Source: Candidatus Ichthyocystis hellenicum (GTDB taxonomy: Bacteria; Pseudomonadota; Gammaproteobacteria; Burkholderiales; 2013Ark19i). Taken from it: a stretch of 64,000 nucleotides of DNA. The notes beneath the pieces are model-generated. The model worked only from the letters and a program-made list of their open reading frames with translations. It was not told the DNA's origin and did not search any database. Position 1 is the first letter of the stretch. Each line of letters starts with the position of its first letter. A program made the translations under genes and the position numbers. The stretch is from NCBI RefSeq assembly GCF_001460935.1, contig NZ_LN906597.1:1977227-2041226 (forward strand), in the 5' to 3' direction. Shown here piece after piece: positions 41,105 to 51,554 of this stretch.

Positions 41105-41555
41105 CTGTTGTTTTCCCAAATCTGTATCAGACAGAGAAGTGCCTTTAGCTAAAGAAGAAAGGGAGCCCTAACATAGTTACCCATGGATACATCTGTAAAG
41201 ATAAGATGTATCAGCATTAGGCACTTAAATAACCTATCGCAACTGAATAGTCAGCTCCTAAATAATCCCTAAAGAAATGTCGCACAAATAAACAGCTCTT
41301 TCTCGTCATTATTATCATCTTAGGTAAAAGATTTAACCCTCCACTTCGACTATACCGCAACAAAAAGGAAGTCGCTCTTAATAAGTAATTGAAAATTAAC
41401 ACAATTATGTAAAAGTTTTGGCAAACAAACTGTACCAGCTTCCTTAAGGAAAAACCAAATAATTCCAACCTAAGTATAACATTTAATTGCTCATTTACTT
41501 TTTTACACTACTACAATGACACTTCCTATTTGATTGTTTTTATAGAAAAAACATT
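41105..41555. other. Intergenic region between toxins 2 and 3
   Basis: 450 bases with one hairpin (41186-41212, listed separately). An 83-codon minus-strand frame (41217-41468) has a hydrophobic stretch but no ribosome binding site or relatives and is not called. The sequence directly before the ATG at 41556 lacks a strong ribosome binding site. Confidence 0.45.
41186..41212 (+). terminator. Hairpin downstream of toxin 2, possible terminator
   Basis: Perfect 9-bp arms GATACATCT and AGATGTATC with a 9-base loop, 82 bases after the stop of toxin 2. No T-run follows, so intrinsic termination is uncertain; it might protect the 3' end or be incidental. Confidence 0.3.
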
Positions 41556-44500
41556 ATGTGTACCGGCATTGGTTTAACCTCCCCTAGACTGATTGAAGCT
41601 GAAAGTCAAACAGCAGAAAGCCCTTCCTGTACCGGGCCAGAGGGAAAAATAGGATCAGAAATAAAAATATATGAAGAAAGTCTCACGTTTAACGAGATCT
41701 GCTTCTCTCAAGAACAGCCAACTAATTGTGGCTTGGGCACCTTTCCTTATTCGATGATGATACTAGAGGAACTGCAAACCAAACTCGAACAACTAGAAAT
41801 ATCAGTAAACCCGAGAAAAGAAAGTGAAGGAATCCTACTCAATGCTTACAAGAAAACATATCAGATAGACTTGGCTCTAGCACAACAAAGGGATTTTCTT
41901 TTTCCTCCTAGATCTGACTTAGAATTTATTTCTGAGTTTTTCGAACACATACTAAGAGCAGACTGGAACCAGGGCAGCACAACACTGCAGCAAATGAAGC
42001 AACAACAACAGCTATGTAGAGAAATATTCGAATCTCACAGAGATCTGAAATTATTAGCACCACACATACGCGAGGAATTCGATTATTGGGCTAGTAACAA
42101 TCACCAACAAGAAAACCCACATCATCGAGTAAAACGCGCTCTAGATAGCCCTGTTGCTTCACCATCTGGTTCCATCTCAGATTTTGTTAATCTTTTGCAG
42201 AAAAACTTCGGCCTACTAGATCAAACATCACTAGATTCCTATACAGCAAGCATTCAGCAAAGCGGATTCGCATCTGATGCCGCTCAGGAAGGATTCAAGA
42301 AATTTTTAGGAGTAATGAGCACTGTTGACCGAGTTTATTCCCTTAAAAACAATGACATGGCAAATCAAGGCTATGAATTAAAATACAGAATAGTTGCTTC
42401 TACCTATTTCGATAACCCCGGATACACAAAAAGCTATGAAACAACAGATCCAACCTCATTTGAAGACGCTATTAATGTACTAAAAAACATTGGTGTCAAT
42501 AATAACAACCTTAGACTAATAACTAACGACAAAATACTTACTAATGCTTTCCTCGTGATAAAAATATTAAACGACAAGTTAGTTAGTGAATTAGGGGAAG
42601 GACACGCCTTTGCTAATCAAAAAATGATAGATGGAAATCTTCTTGATGTACACGTTCGCGCATCCCAAGAATTATTAGCTAGTGCCAAATTACAAGCTCG
42701 TTTTGATAAATATTTTTCTTCATGGTTAGATGGGTTGAACCCAAAAGAACAGTCTATGGTTATGAACAAACCTGAAATTAAAGCACCAGTAAAATTTACT
42801 CAAGATACTTTAATCGAGGGGGGGCTTCTTAACACCATTATGGCCAGTGGTGTATGTCATGGATTATCGATATGTTTTGCAGACTCAGCACATAGATATG
42901 GCACCGAGCATGCAGTTAACTTTATTTCTGATGTAGACTCAACAATCACCAAATCAATTATAGACGGTCAATTAAAAGAACTAACTCAGCTAAAAATAGC
43001 TCTACACCATCTGAATAACTTAGCAATGACTGCTGGTGAAATGGTCCAATATCAATCACCTAATTTCCTGGCAAAAGCAGACTATAAAACACAAATAAGC
43101 GCTGAAGAAATATACAGATTAGTATTACATAGAAAAGTAAAAGAAGGTGCCGTATTCTTCATTGGAGTCCCTGCGCACGTAGTTGTCTTGGTAAAGGGAT
43201 TTACAGATGCTCCCGACTTAATAGGAAGAACCTCTCTATTAACGCTCTTTGACGCTAACCTAGGGACATTTCCCCTTCTCACTAGATCACAAGCTATTAC
43301 TTTTTTGCAGAGAATAATTGACGACTATTGCAATATGGACAGACCGTCTCCATTATCTCCAGGAGACGGTCGTGCTACCATTGCCAGATATAACCCAAGA
43401 TTCTCTGATCAAGTTATTCCTGTTTTTGGTAATTATCCTGTACGTAATGTACTGACAGATGTCAACAAACTTATAAGAGCCAGCTCCATCAGAAGAACGA
43501 GTCCATTAGAATCTTTAGCAGCAGCAGTAGCCGGAAATGTTGATCCAACATCCTTCCACGGTCGACTACTGCCTAGTAGTGCGCAAATTTCTCTTGCTCC
43601 ATCTTCGCGTATATCGGCACCGCAGGCAGAGTCTAACGTGGATACTTCTACACCTGCACGCGACTTACTGGTCCTAAGATCAACTGCCGCTGAACTTTAC
43701 TCTCATCTTGAAAGCGCTATACAAAAAACAGGAATTGCAGTTGAAGATGCTTTGATAGATACAAGTAGTCTACTTAGAGAAGCAAGTGAAGGAAGTCCGA
43801 ACAGTAACAACAATAATAACATCAACGTAAAGATATGGTCCGCTAAAGATGCGGCTACCAAAGTAACAGCCAAACCCGGCACAGAAACATACAGAGCTCA
43901 ACTAGAATTATTTTTTCAGAGAAACTCTAATAAAGTCGTGGCAGTAGTAAAAGTTAAAATGGAAAAGCTTCATAAACTTTATCAGATAACAAAAATAGCA
44001 TACCCAGCTACTAAAATTGATATGATATCAACAAAATTCTCTGGTTTAGTTTTTGACATTATGAATTTAGTCAATTTATATGAGATGCATAAATATCTCT
44101 ACCAGATACAACATTTACCGGAAGCAGATAGAGCACTATTTACAATCAATTACGCAGCATCAGTAATTGACATGGTTTGTGCTTCAGCCCAATGGAGTGC
44201 CGTGCTAACTGAACAACTATCAACACTAACTGCATCTTCTTTTGCTGTTGCTGCTCGGGTAGCTGAGAGGTCCGGAAGTGTAATAGCTGCAGCATCTATT
44301 GGTTCATCAGTAGGATCTATGATTGCAGGAGGAATAAATGTAGGTTTTGCAATCAAAAGCATGACTGAGGCACAAACAACATATCAATTTGGCAAAGCAA
44401 CAGCAGACTTAACCGCCGGACTATCTTCTGTTGGACTTGGAATAATTGGATTAGCATTTCCTGGGTTTGGAACAATAATTGCGGCAATTAGCCTCACTAT

Positions 44501-46844
44501 AGTGGCACTCAAATATGCATTAACAAAATATTTTCAACAAGCTACTGTTGGTTTTTACAAGGCCACAGCAGGATTTTGCAAAACTGATATGGAAATTAAA
44601 GCCATCATTGAGCTATTACTTAGCAGATGGATAAAAATAGAGGATGGGGTAATTTCTTTTAAAACACACATTCCTATTAACCATATTAATATATCAGGAG
44701 ATATGGTATCAGCAACTAAAACCGATAATTCCTTCCAGTTGAGAATGCTGTATGACAGTTATTATAGAGTTCATTCTAGACTTTCTCCTCAACAAATAGC
44801 AAAAGTACGCTTCTCCTTTGACAGGATGTTAGAAAAAAAACCTATTTCAATAAAAAGAATTTATCCTCGCTTGAACCTGAAGAAAGTAGAAGAAACAATG
44901 AAAGCAACAAAATATCTATCCATGAGACAAAACAACTCGCCAGAAACCAAAATACTAATATTGCCACAAGGAAAACCGGTAGTTTACTATCCAACTTACG
45001 AAGCTTTTACTTTTGGTACTGGAGCTCCTGACAGGAATACCGTATTAAATAAATTCAAATATATACGCGCCACAGCAAGGTCTCAAGAAAATTTTTTTCG
45101 CGTACCCCCCCCCAATACTATAATTTCTAAATACTACCCCTTAATAACCTATTCTGCCGGTTTAGGAGGAATTCTTGCCGTTAGTTATGATAGGGGCTAT
45201 CATGACAACAGAGAACACGAAACCTTCGTAACCGTTGGCCCAGGCTCACCTGCGCTTATGATTCCTCCCGCATTAGATCTTCCCGTAAACCAAATTGGTG
45301 TTACGGGAGTAATGAGCAACTCCTGGGATAGGGATGCATTAACACGAGAGTATACTGTAGGCATAAAGCACAATTCCACGGCAGTATTAATCGTTAATCC
45401 CAACGCAAATGTAAAATTTAGACATATAAGTGTCTCATCTAAAATAGCAATTACTGAGCTATACCCAGGACAAATTGAAGAAATAAGAATAATTGAGGAA
45501 TATCCCTATGGATACCAGCTGATTCTAGAGATGAAACCAACACCTGTAGAAAAATCAAAGCAGAAAAGTGGATCTCCGAATAACTCTCCTTTTGATCAAT
45601 GGAAAAACCACTTACCAGAATGCAACCTGAAAGATCCTGATCCAAAGGATCACGATACCAACAATTACGATTCACTCGCAGGTAGATCTAAAACCAGAAC
45701 CAAAGTTTATATTCCAAACTGGAAAATACCAACATTAACCCTTACAGAAGGAATAGACTCCGAGAGCAAAAAGGAATATCACAGCTTAACGTGCAGCACA
45801 AACAAAGATGGAGTTAATATAGAATTTGTTGGAAAACCTATGATCTGGTTAAATGAAACTGAAACATATATCCTTACCAAGCAATGGACCGTCGGACAAG
45901 CAAAAGAAATAAGAAAAGAAGTAGTATTTTTGCTTGGAAAAAAAATAAGAACTGGACTCAGCCCTTCCCCCCACCAACTTAATATTGCCTGGAAAAAGGT
46001 AACCCCAGTGTATGATTTAACTTGTCGTAGCGATAAAGATGCATTCGTAAAAATAGGATGGATGGCATTACCAAAAAACTTAACTGACAGCGCTCAAAAA
46101 CAAGATGATATTTATCCTGAGTTGAAAGAGGAGCATGTAATTCCTGTATGCTTATCATCCGAGGTAAGAAACAGGTATGGTAATTTCAGTAAAGATTGGA
46201 AGGACTTAGAATTAATTTGGATCCAGGAACCTCAAATCAATGATAGAGCAATGCACAAGAACGATAAGTGGAAAGAGTTTGGGACCTATTATTTTTTCGA
46301 CGGAGAAAAAAAACTACTGTTGGAGCAAATTGACGACCATCCTGTGCAACCTAACCAGGTATCGGTATCACATATACATCCCAAGCAACTTATAAATGCT
46401 ATCGCAAACAGAGCATATATTGTGCCAGGAGAAACAGAGTTTGTCTCACAAGAAATTGATGGAGGGTTTAACGGAGAATTGCTCATAGCAACAAAAGAGG
46501 TAGCAACTAATGAAAACTTCATTAATAAAACCTTAGAGGCTCACGAAATACACCCAAACTCTACTATCTTGGTGCCACAAATTCCTCTGGTATCTCAGAA
46601 TCAGAATACAACAGAAAAAAATCACACCCTTATCCAAACCACAGGGAAAGAAAGGTTTATGGTTCCGCTTTATGACGGCCATGACCAGCATTTTGTTGGC
46701 ACATTAAATTACAACAATACTAAAATTGCACTGATCAAAAGCACTACACCGGCACGAAGCAAACGCGGATCAGAGTTAAAACCACAAACTGGGATCAAGC
46801 AAGAAAAGAAGTACAAAGATTTGTTGACTGGAATAATGATCTAG
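41556..46844 (+). CDS. Toxin 3: C-terminally truncated copy with a different N-terminus
   Basis: This 1762-residue protein starts at ATG 41556. Residues 1-169 are unlike the other copies and look helical (a Gln-rich LQQMKQQQQL near 144-153). From residue 170 (HIREEFDYW) it follows toxins 2 and 4. Furin-type site RVKR at 191-194; C58-like Cys434 in GVCHGLSI, His in AHVVVLVKG, Asp in LFDANLGTF; pore-forming hydrophobic region follows. It ends just after the second furin-type site (RSKR, 1734-1737), where it joins the leader segment of toxin 4 and runs to a stop after 25 foreign residues. The whole segment beyond the second cleavage site is lost. From the pore region on (about 44285-44632) it is nearly identical to toxin 5. 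Confidence 0.78.
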   Translation: MCTGIGLTSPRLIEAESQTAESPSCTGPEGKIGSEIKIYEESLTFNEICFSQEQPTNCGLGTFPYSMMILEELQTKLEQLEISVNPRKESEGILLNAYKKTYQIDLALAQQRDFLFPPRSDLEFISEFFEHILRADWNQGSTTLQQMKQQQQLCREIFESHRDLKLLAPHIREEFDYWASNNHQQENPHHRVKRALDSPVASPSGSISDFVNLLQKNFGLLDQTSLDSYTASIQQSGFASDAAQEGFKKFLGVMSTVDRVYSLKNNDMANQGYELKYRIVASTYFDNPGYTKSYETTDPTSFEDAINVLKNIGVNNNNLRLITNDKILTNAFLVIKILNDKLVSELGEGHAFANQKMIDGNLLDVHVRASQELLASAKLQARFDKYFSSWLDGLNPKEQSMVMNKPEIKAPVKFTQDTLIEGGLLNTIMASGVCHGLSICFADSAHRYGTEHAVNFISDVDSTITKSIIDGQLKELTQLKIALHHLNNLAMTAGEMVQYQSPNFLAKADYKTQISAEEIYRLVLHRKVKEGAVFFIGVPAHVVVLVKGFTDAPDLIGRTSLLTLFDANLGTFPLLTRSQAITFLQRIIDDYCNMDRPSPLSPGDGRATIARYNPRFSDQVIPVFGNYPVRNVLTDVNKLIRASSIRRTSPLESLAAAVAGNVDPTSFHGRLLPSSAQISLAPSSRISAPQAESNVDTSTPARDLLVLRSTAAELYSHLESAIQKTGIAVEDALIDTSSLLREASEGSPNSNNNNNINVKIWSAKDAATKVTAKPGTETYRAQLELFFQRNSNKVVAVVKVKMEKLHKLYQITKIAYPATKIDMISTKFSGLVFDIMNLVNLYEMHKYLYQIQHLPEADRALFTINYAASVIDMVCASAQWSAVLTEQLSTLTASSFAVAARVAERSGSVIAAASIGSSVGSMIAGGINVGFAIKSMTEAQTTYQFGKATADLTAGLSSVGLGIIGLAFPGFGTIIAAISLTIVALKYALTKYFQQATVGFYKATAGFCKTDMEIKAIIELLLSRWIKIEDGVISFKTHIPINHINISGDMVSATKTDNSFQLRMLYDSYYRVHSRLSPQQIAKVRFSFDRMLEKKPISIKRIYPRLNLKKVEETMKATKYLSMRQNNSPETKILILPQGKPVVYYPTYEAFTFGTGAPDRNTVLNKFKYIRATARSQENFFRVPPPNTIISKYYPLITYSAGLGGILAVSYDRGYHDNREHETFVTVGPGSPALMIPPALDLPVNQIGVTGVMSNSWDRDALTREYTVGIKHNSTAVLIVNPNANVKFRHISVSSKIAITELYPGQIEEIRIIEEYPYGYQLILEMKPTPVEKSKQKSGSPNNSPFDQWKNHLPECNLKDPDPKDHDTNNYDSLAGRSKTRTKVYIPNWKIPTLTLTEGIDSESKKEYHSLTCSTNKDGVNIEFVGKPMIWLNETETYILTKQWTVGQAKEIRKEVVFLLGKKIRTGLSPSPHQLNIAWKKVTPVYDLTCRSDKDAFVKIGWMALPKNLTDSAQKQDDIYPELKEEHVIPVCLSSEVRNRYGNFSKDWKDLELIWIQEPQINDRAMHKNDKWKEFGTYYFFDGEKKLLLEQIDDHPVQPNQVSVSHIHPKQLINAIANRAYIVPGETEFVSQEIDGGFNGELLIATKEVATNENFINKTLEAHEIHPNSTILVPQIPLVSQNQNTTEKNHTLIQTTGKERFMVPLYDGHDQHFVGTLNYNNTKIALIKSTTPARSKRGSELKPQTGIKQEKKYKDLLTGIMI

Positions 46845-46981
46845 ACAAAAGGTTAGCTCAAGAGGGAGAGAAAGCAAGCTCTTCAGCCCTAGTCGTTCCA
46901 CTAAAACCACTTGCTTCGCAAAATATAGAGATAGTTTATAGAAACGAATTACCAGAACAAAAACAACAGAGCAGGAGCAGT
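46769..46981 (+). repeat. Toxin leader segment, copy 2 (partner at 34826-35041)
   Basis: See the partner copy for its coding content. Here the same edge sequence GGATCAGAG follows directly after the RSKR codons of toxin 3, so its first bases are translated out of frame as the tail of toxin 3 while the original frame leads into toxin 4. Confidence 0.75.
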
Positions 46982-49900
46982 TTGTTTCCATCATTACTTG
47001 CTGAAGCTATGCCAATACCCCGTGGAGACATCAGACGAACTCCAGAAGAAAAACACATACGCGAGGAATTCGATTATTGGGCTAGTAACAATCACCAACA
47101 AGAAAACCCACATCATCGAGTAAAACGCGCTCTAGATAGCCCTGTTGCTTCACCATCTGGTTCCATCTCAGATTTTGTTAGTTTTGTGCAGAAAAACTTC
47201 GGTCTACTAGATCAAGCTGCAATGGATTCATACATAGCAAACATTCAGCAAAGCGGATTCGCATCTGATGCTGCTCAGGAAGGGTTTAAAAAGATTCTAT
47301 CAGCAATGAGCACTGTTGACCGAGTTTACTCCCTTAAAAATAACGACATGGCAAATCGGGGCTACGAATTGAAATGCAGGATAGTTGCTTCTACCTATTT
47401 CGATAGCCCTGGATATACAAAAAGCTACGAAACAACAGAGCCAACTTCATTTGAAGAAGCTATTGATATACTAAAAAACATGGGTGTTAATGAGGATAAC
47501 CTTAGCTTAATAACAAATAACAAAGCTCTTACTAACGCTTTCCTCGTGCTAAAAATATCAAACGACAAAATAATCAATGCATTGGGGGAAAGACACGCCA
47601 TTGCTAATCAGAGAATGATAGATGGAAATATTCTTGATGTACATGTTCGATCAGCTCAAGAATTATTAAATAGCCCTAAATCACAGGCTCGCTTTGATAA
47701 ATACTTTTCTTCATGGTTAGATGGTTTGACCCCAGAAGAACAAAATATAGTTATGTCCCGACCTGAAATTAAGGCACCATCAAAATTCAATCAAGATCCC
47801 CTGATAGAGGGAGCACTTCTTAACACCATTATGGCCAGTGGTGTATGCCACGGATTATCACTGTGTTTTGCAGATGCAGTACATAGGCAAGGCACTGATA
47901 ATGCCGTTAAATTTGTTTCTGATGTAGACTCCCTGGTCACTGAATCAATTATGGACGGACAGCTAAAAGAAATAACTCAGCTAAAAACATCTCTACACCA
48001 TCTGAATAACTTAGCAATGACTGCAGGTGAAATGGTCCCATATCAATCACCTAATTTCCTGGCAAAAGCAGACTATAAAACACAAATGAGTGCCGAACAA
48101 ATATACAGATTAGTATTACATAGAAAAGTAAAAGAAGGTGCCGCATTCTTCATTGGAGTCCCTGAGCACGTAATTGTCTTGGTAAAAGGATTTCCGGATG
48201 CCCCCGACTTAGTAGGAAGAACACCTCTATTAACCTTATTTGACTCCAACCTAGGGACATTTCCCCTTCTCACTAGATCACAATCTATTACTTTTTTACA
48301 GAGAATAATTGACGACTACCACAGTATGGATCTACCATCTCCGGTAACCCCAGGAAACGGTCGTGCGACCATTGCCAGGTACAATCCAAACTTCTCCAAT
48401 CAAGTTATTCCTGTTCTTGGCACTTACCCTGTACGGAACATACTAACTGATGTCAACGAACTTATAAAAGCCAGCTCCATCAGAAGAAGGAGTCCATTGG
48501 CCTCTTTAGCAGCAGCAGTAGCAGGAAATGTTGATCCAACATCCTTCCACGGTCGACTACTGCCCAGTAGTCCTCGAATCTCACTTCCCCCCTCACCGCA
48601 TACACAAGTGAGATCTAGCGTGGATACTTCCACCCATGCACGTGACCTACTAGCTCTAAGATCATCAGCAAATGCAGCTTACATTCATATTAGCAATGCC
48701 ATACGAAGAGCTGGTATTCCAGTTGAAGATGCTTTGATAGATATGGATCGTTTATTTAAGGCGGTAAGTGATGCCGATCCAAACAACAACAACAATAATA
48801 ATATCAACGTAAGGATATGGTCCGCTAGAGATGCAACTACCACAGTAACGGCCAAACCGGGAACACAAACATACAAAGCTCAACTAGAAGCATTTTTTCA
48901 GAAAAACTCTAAGAAAGCAGTAGCAATGGTAAGAGTTAATGTTGGAAAGCTGCATAAACTTTACCAAATAGCAAATATAGTATATCCAGCTACCAAATTT
49001 GATGCGATAGCAACAAAATTTACTGGTTTGGTTTTTGACATTGTCAATATAGTCAATTTATATGAAATGCATAAATATCTCGACCAGATACAACATTTAC
49101 CAGAAGCAGATAAAGCCCTATTTATAATTAATTACGCAGCCTCAATGACTGATATGGTTTGTGCTTCAGCCCAATGGAGTGCAATACTAACTGAACAACT
49201 ATCAACACTAACCTCATCCTCTCTTGACGTTGCTGCTCGGGTATCTGAAAGCACTGGGAATGTAATAGCATCCTCCTCCGTTGGCGCTTCAGCAGGAGCT
49301 ATAGTTACTGGGATAGTAAACACAGGCTTCTCAATCAAAAACATGGTAGAAGCTAAAACAGCGTATCAATTCAACAGTGCGGCCATGGACTTAGCTACCA
49401 GCCTATCCTCTATAGTCCTTGGTACACTCGGACTAATATTCCCTGGATTCGGAGCAATAATTGCAGGTATTAGTCTTGTAATAGCAACACTTAAGCAGGC
49501 AATATCAAAATATTATCAGCAATCAACAGTTGGGCTTTACAAAGCTATGAAGGGATTTTGCAAAACAGATATGGAGTTCAAGTCCATTATCGAGCTGCTA
49601 CTTGCAAACTGGCTAGGCGTTGATTCAAGTGTTATTTCTTTTGACCCGAACATTCCTATTGATACTGTCAATATATCGGGGCACACGATAACAGCAACTA
49701 AAACAAGAAATGCATTCCAACTAAGGCCCATGTATAACAAGGAATATGGTGTAAATTCAATATTTTCAATGAAAGAAATAGCAAAAATACGTTTCTCCTT
49801 TGACAAAATGATGGAACGAAAACCTCTTACAATAAAATCGATCTACCCTCATATAAATCTTAGACAGGCAGTCAGCCATATGAATAAAAAATCATTATCA

Positions 49901-50425
49901 ATAGAGAAAATTAATCCTTCATTATCAAAGATACTGCTATTACCACAAGGCAAGCCATTAACATTCATCTCTGCTTACGAGGAATTTATTGCTGGGTTTG
50001 GCGCACCAAGACGAGAAAAAATACTATCTCTATTCAAGTATATAAGTGCAGTTGTAACTTCTTCAGAAAACCCTATAGACCATAAAGACCTTGGTGAATC
50101 ATGGATTGATCCATACCATGTTCCAGGCAAAAGAAGAAGAATACCCAAGCCACGCAAGTACTTTCCCTTAGTGACATACAACTTCAACTCTTACGGGGGA
50201 ACTCTTGCTGTTAGCTATGATAGAGGCTACTACAATCACGACAGCAAACACACGACAGTAGTAACAGTCGGTCAAGACTCCCCTATTCTTATGATTCCTC
50301 CCGCATTAGATTTTCCTGCCAATCAAATTGGTATCACAGGAATGATGAGAAACTCATGGAACAGGGACGCCTTAACTCGTGAGTACACACTCGACTTAAA
50401 ACCAAACGCTACACTGGTAAGGTAA
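46982..50425 (+). CDS. Toxin 4, N-terminal half (1147 aa), interrupted by internal duplication
   Basis: This 1147-residue frame has the same TTG start context as toxin 2. Furin-type RVKR at 46-49; C58-like Cys289 in GVCHGLSL, His in EHVIVLVKG, Asp in LFDSNLGTF; poly-Asn run; pore-forming region nearly identical to toxin 2 over about 49110-50412. At 50412 the sequence jumps back: after LDLKPNAT the DNA resumes at an earlier point of a second, diverged pore-forming region and the frame stops (LVR, stop). The rest of the toxin continues in another frame as the gene at 50503. It is therefore one toxin gene with a partial internal duplication, not two genes by origin. Confidence 0.75.
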   Translation: MFPSLLAEAMPIPRGDIRRTPEEKHIREEFDYWASNNHQQENPHHRVKRALDSPVASPSGSISDFVSFVQKNFGLLDQAAMDSYIANIQQSGFASDAAQEGFKKILSAMSTVDRVYSLKNNDMANRGYELKCRIVASTYFDSPGYTKSYETTEPTSFEEAIDILKNMGVNEDNLSLITNNKALTNAFLVLKISNDKIINALGERHAIANQRMIDGNILDVHVRSAQELLNSPKSQARFDKYFSSWLDGLTPEEQNIVMSRPEIKAPSKFNQDPLIEGALLNTIMASGVCHGLSLCFADAVHRQGTDNAVKFVSDVDSLVTESIMDGQLKEITQLKTSLHHLNNLAMTAGEMVPYQSPNFLAKADYKTQMSAEQIYRLVLHRKVKEGAAFFIGVPEHVIVLVKGFPDAPDLVGRTPLLTLFDSNLGTFPLLTRSQSITFLQRIIDDYHSMDLPSPVTPGNGRATIARYNPNFSNQVIPVLGTYPVRNILTDVNELIKASSIRRRSPLASLAAAVAGNVDPTSFHGRLLPSSPRISLPPSPHTQVRSSVDTSTHARDLLALRSSANAAYIHISNAIRRAGIPVEDALIDMDRLFKAVSDADPNNNNNNNINVRIWSARDATTTVTAKPGTQTYKAQLEAFFQKNSKKAVAMVRVNVGKLHKLYQIANIVYPATKFDAIATKFTGLVFDIVNIVNLYEMHKYLDQIQHLPEADKALFIINYAASMTDMVCASAQWSAILTEQLSTLTSSSLDVAARVSESTGNVIASSSVGASAGAIVTGIVNTGFSIKNMVEAKTAYQFNSAAMDLATSLSSIVLGTLGLIFPGFGAIIAGISLVIATLKQAISKYYQQSTVGLYKAMKGFCKTDMEFKSIIELLLANWLGVDSSVISFDPNIPIDTVNISGHTITATKTRNAFQLRPMYNKEYGVNSIFSMKEIAKIRFSFDKMMERKPLTIKSIYPHINLRQAVSHMNKKSLSIEKINPSLSKILLLPQGKPLTFISAYEEFIAGFGAPRREKILSLFKYISAVVTSSENPIDHKDLGESWIDPYHVPGKRRRIPKPRKYFPLVTYNFNSYGGTLAVSYDRGYYNHDSKHTTVVTVGQDSPILMIPPALDFPANQIGITGMMRNSWNRDALTREYTLDLKPNATLVR

Positions 50426-51554
50426 TAGCAGCATCTTCTGTTGGTGCCTCGGCTGGAGCTATAGTCACTGGAATAGTAAACGCAGGATTCTCCATCAAAA
50501 ACATGGCAGAAGCTGAGACAGCATATCAATTCAACAGTGCAACTATCGACTTAGTTACAAACCTTGTGTCGATTGGCCTAGGAACACTAGGACTAGTCTT
50601 TCCTGGGTTCGGAACAATAATTGCAGGTATCAGCCTCGCAATCGCAGCCCTTAAACACGCAATATCTGAATATTATAAACAAGCAACCGTTGGCTTTTAT
50701 AAAGCCATGAAGGGACTTTGCTCAACTGACCTGGAATTTAAAGGGATCATCGAAGTGCTACTTAGTAGATGGATACGGCTTCGTGACAATATAATCTATT
50801 TCAATTCAAACATGCCTATCGATAATATAGATGTTTCAAGAAGCATGATAACGGCAACTAAAACAGATAACTCTTTTCAACTAAGAGCCATGTATAGCAA
50901 GGAATACAGCATAAATTCAATGTTTCCGCCCATAAAAATGAGAAAATTGCGTTTCTCTTTTGACAGGATGTTAAAAGAACTGCCTCGCTCAATAAAAACA
51001 ATCTATCCACGTTTAAACGTGCGCGGAGCAATTAAACACATGGACAAAAAATCATTATTAATGAAAGAAGACGATAAACCCACCATAATGGTACTCCCAC
51101 AAGGAAAGCCGCTAACTTACTACCCCAGTTACGAGAAGTTTACCCTTGGCGAAGGCGCTCCATCAGCAGATAAAGTAAAATCCCTGTTCAAATATATAAA
51201 TGTCGTTGCCATATCATTCGAGAACAATTTTAGCATGAATTACTCTGTTCCTGTCCACCCACTTTATTTGGCCGCATCAACAAGAGGCAAACCTAAGAAG
51301 TATTTGCCCTTACAAGACTATCCAGGCCTGTTCGCAGGAGGAATTGTTGCCATTAGTTATGATAGAGGTTATTACGATTTCGATACCAAGCACACAACAG
51401 TAGTAACCGTTGGTCAAGACGCACCTGCTCTTATGATCCCTCCTTCATTAGATTTTCCAAACAACCAAATTGGAGTTACGGGGGTAATGAAAAACTCATG
51501 GAACAGAGATGCCTTAACTCGTGATTACATACTCGACTTAAAACCAAACGCTAC
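50389..51554 (+). repeat. 24-base direct repeat bounding a 1142-base internal duplication in toxin 4
   Basis: The repeat copies are 50389-50412 and 51531-51554 (both encode LDLKPNA in their own frames). The 1142 bases between the copy ends (50413-51554) hold a second, diverged version of the pore-forming/translocation region. Because 1142 is not a multiple of three, the downstream half is thrown out of frame. Recombination between the two copies would remove one version and restore a continuous reading frame. Confidence 0.75.

Noticed and set aside
41217..41468. 83-codon minus-strand frame between toxins 2 and 3
   Set aside because: No ribosome binding site, no relatives in the window; its hydrophobic stretch is expected by chance in AT-rich DNA.
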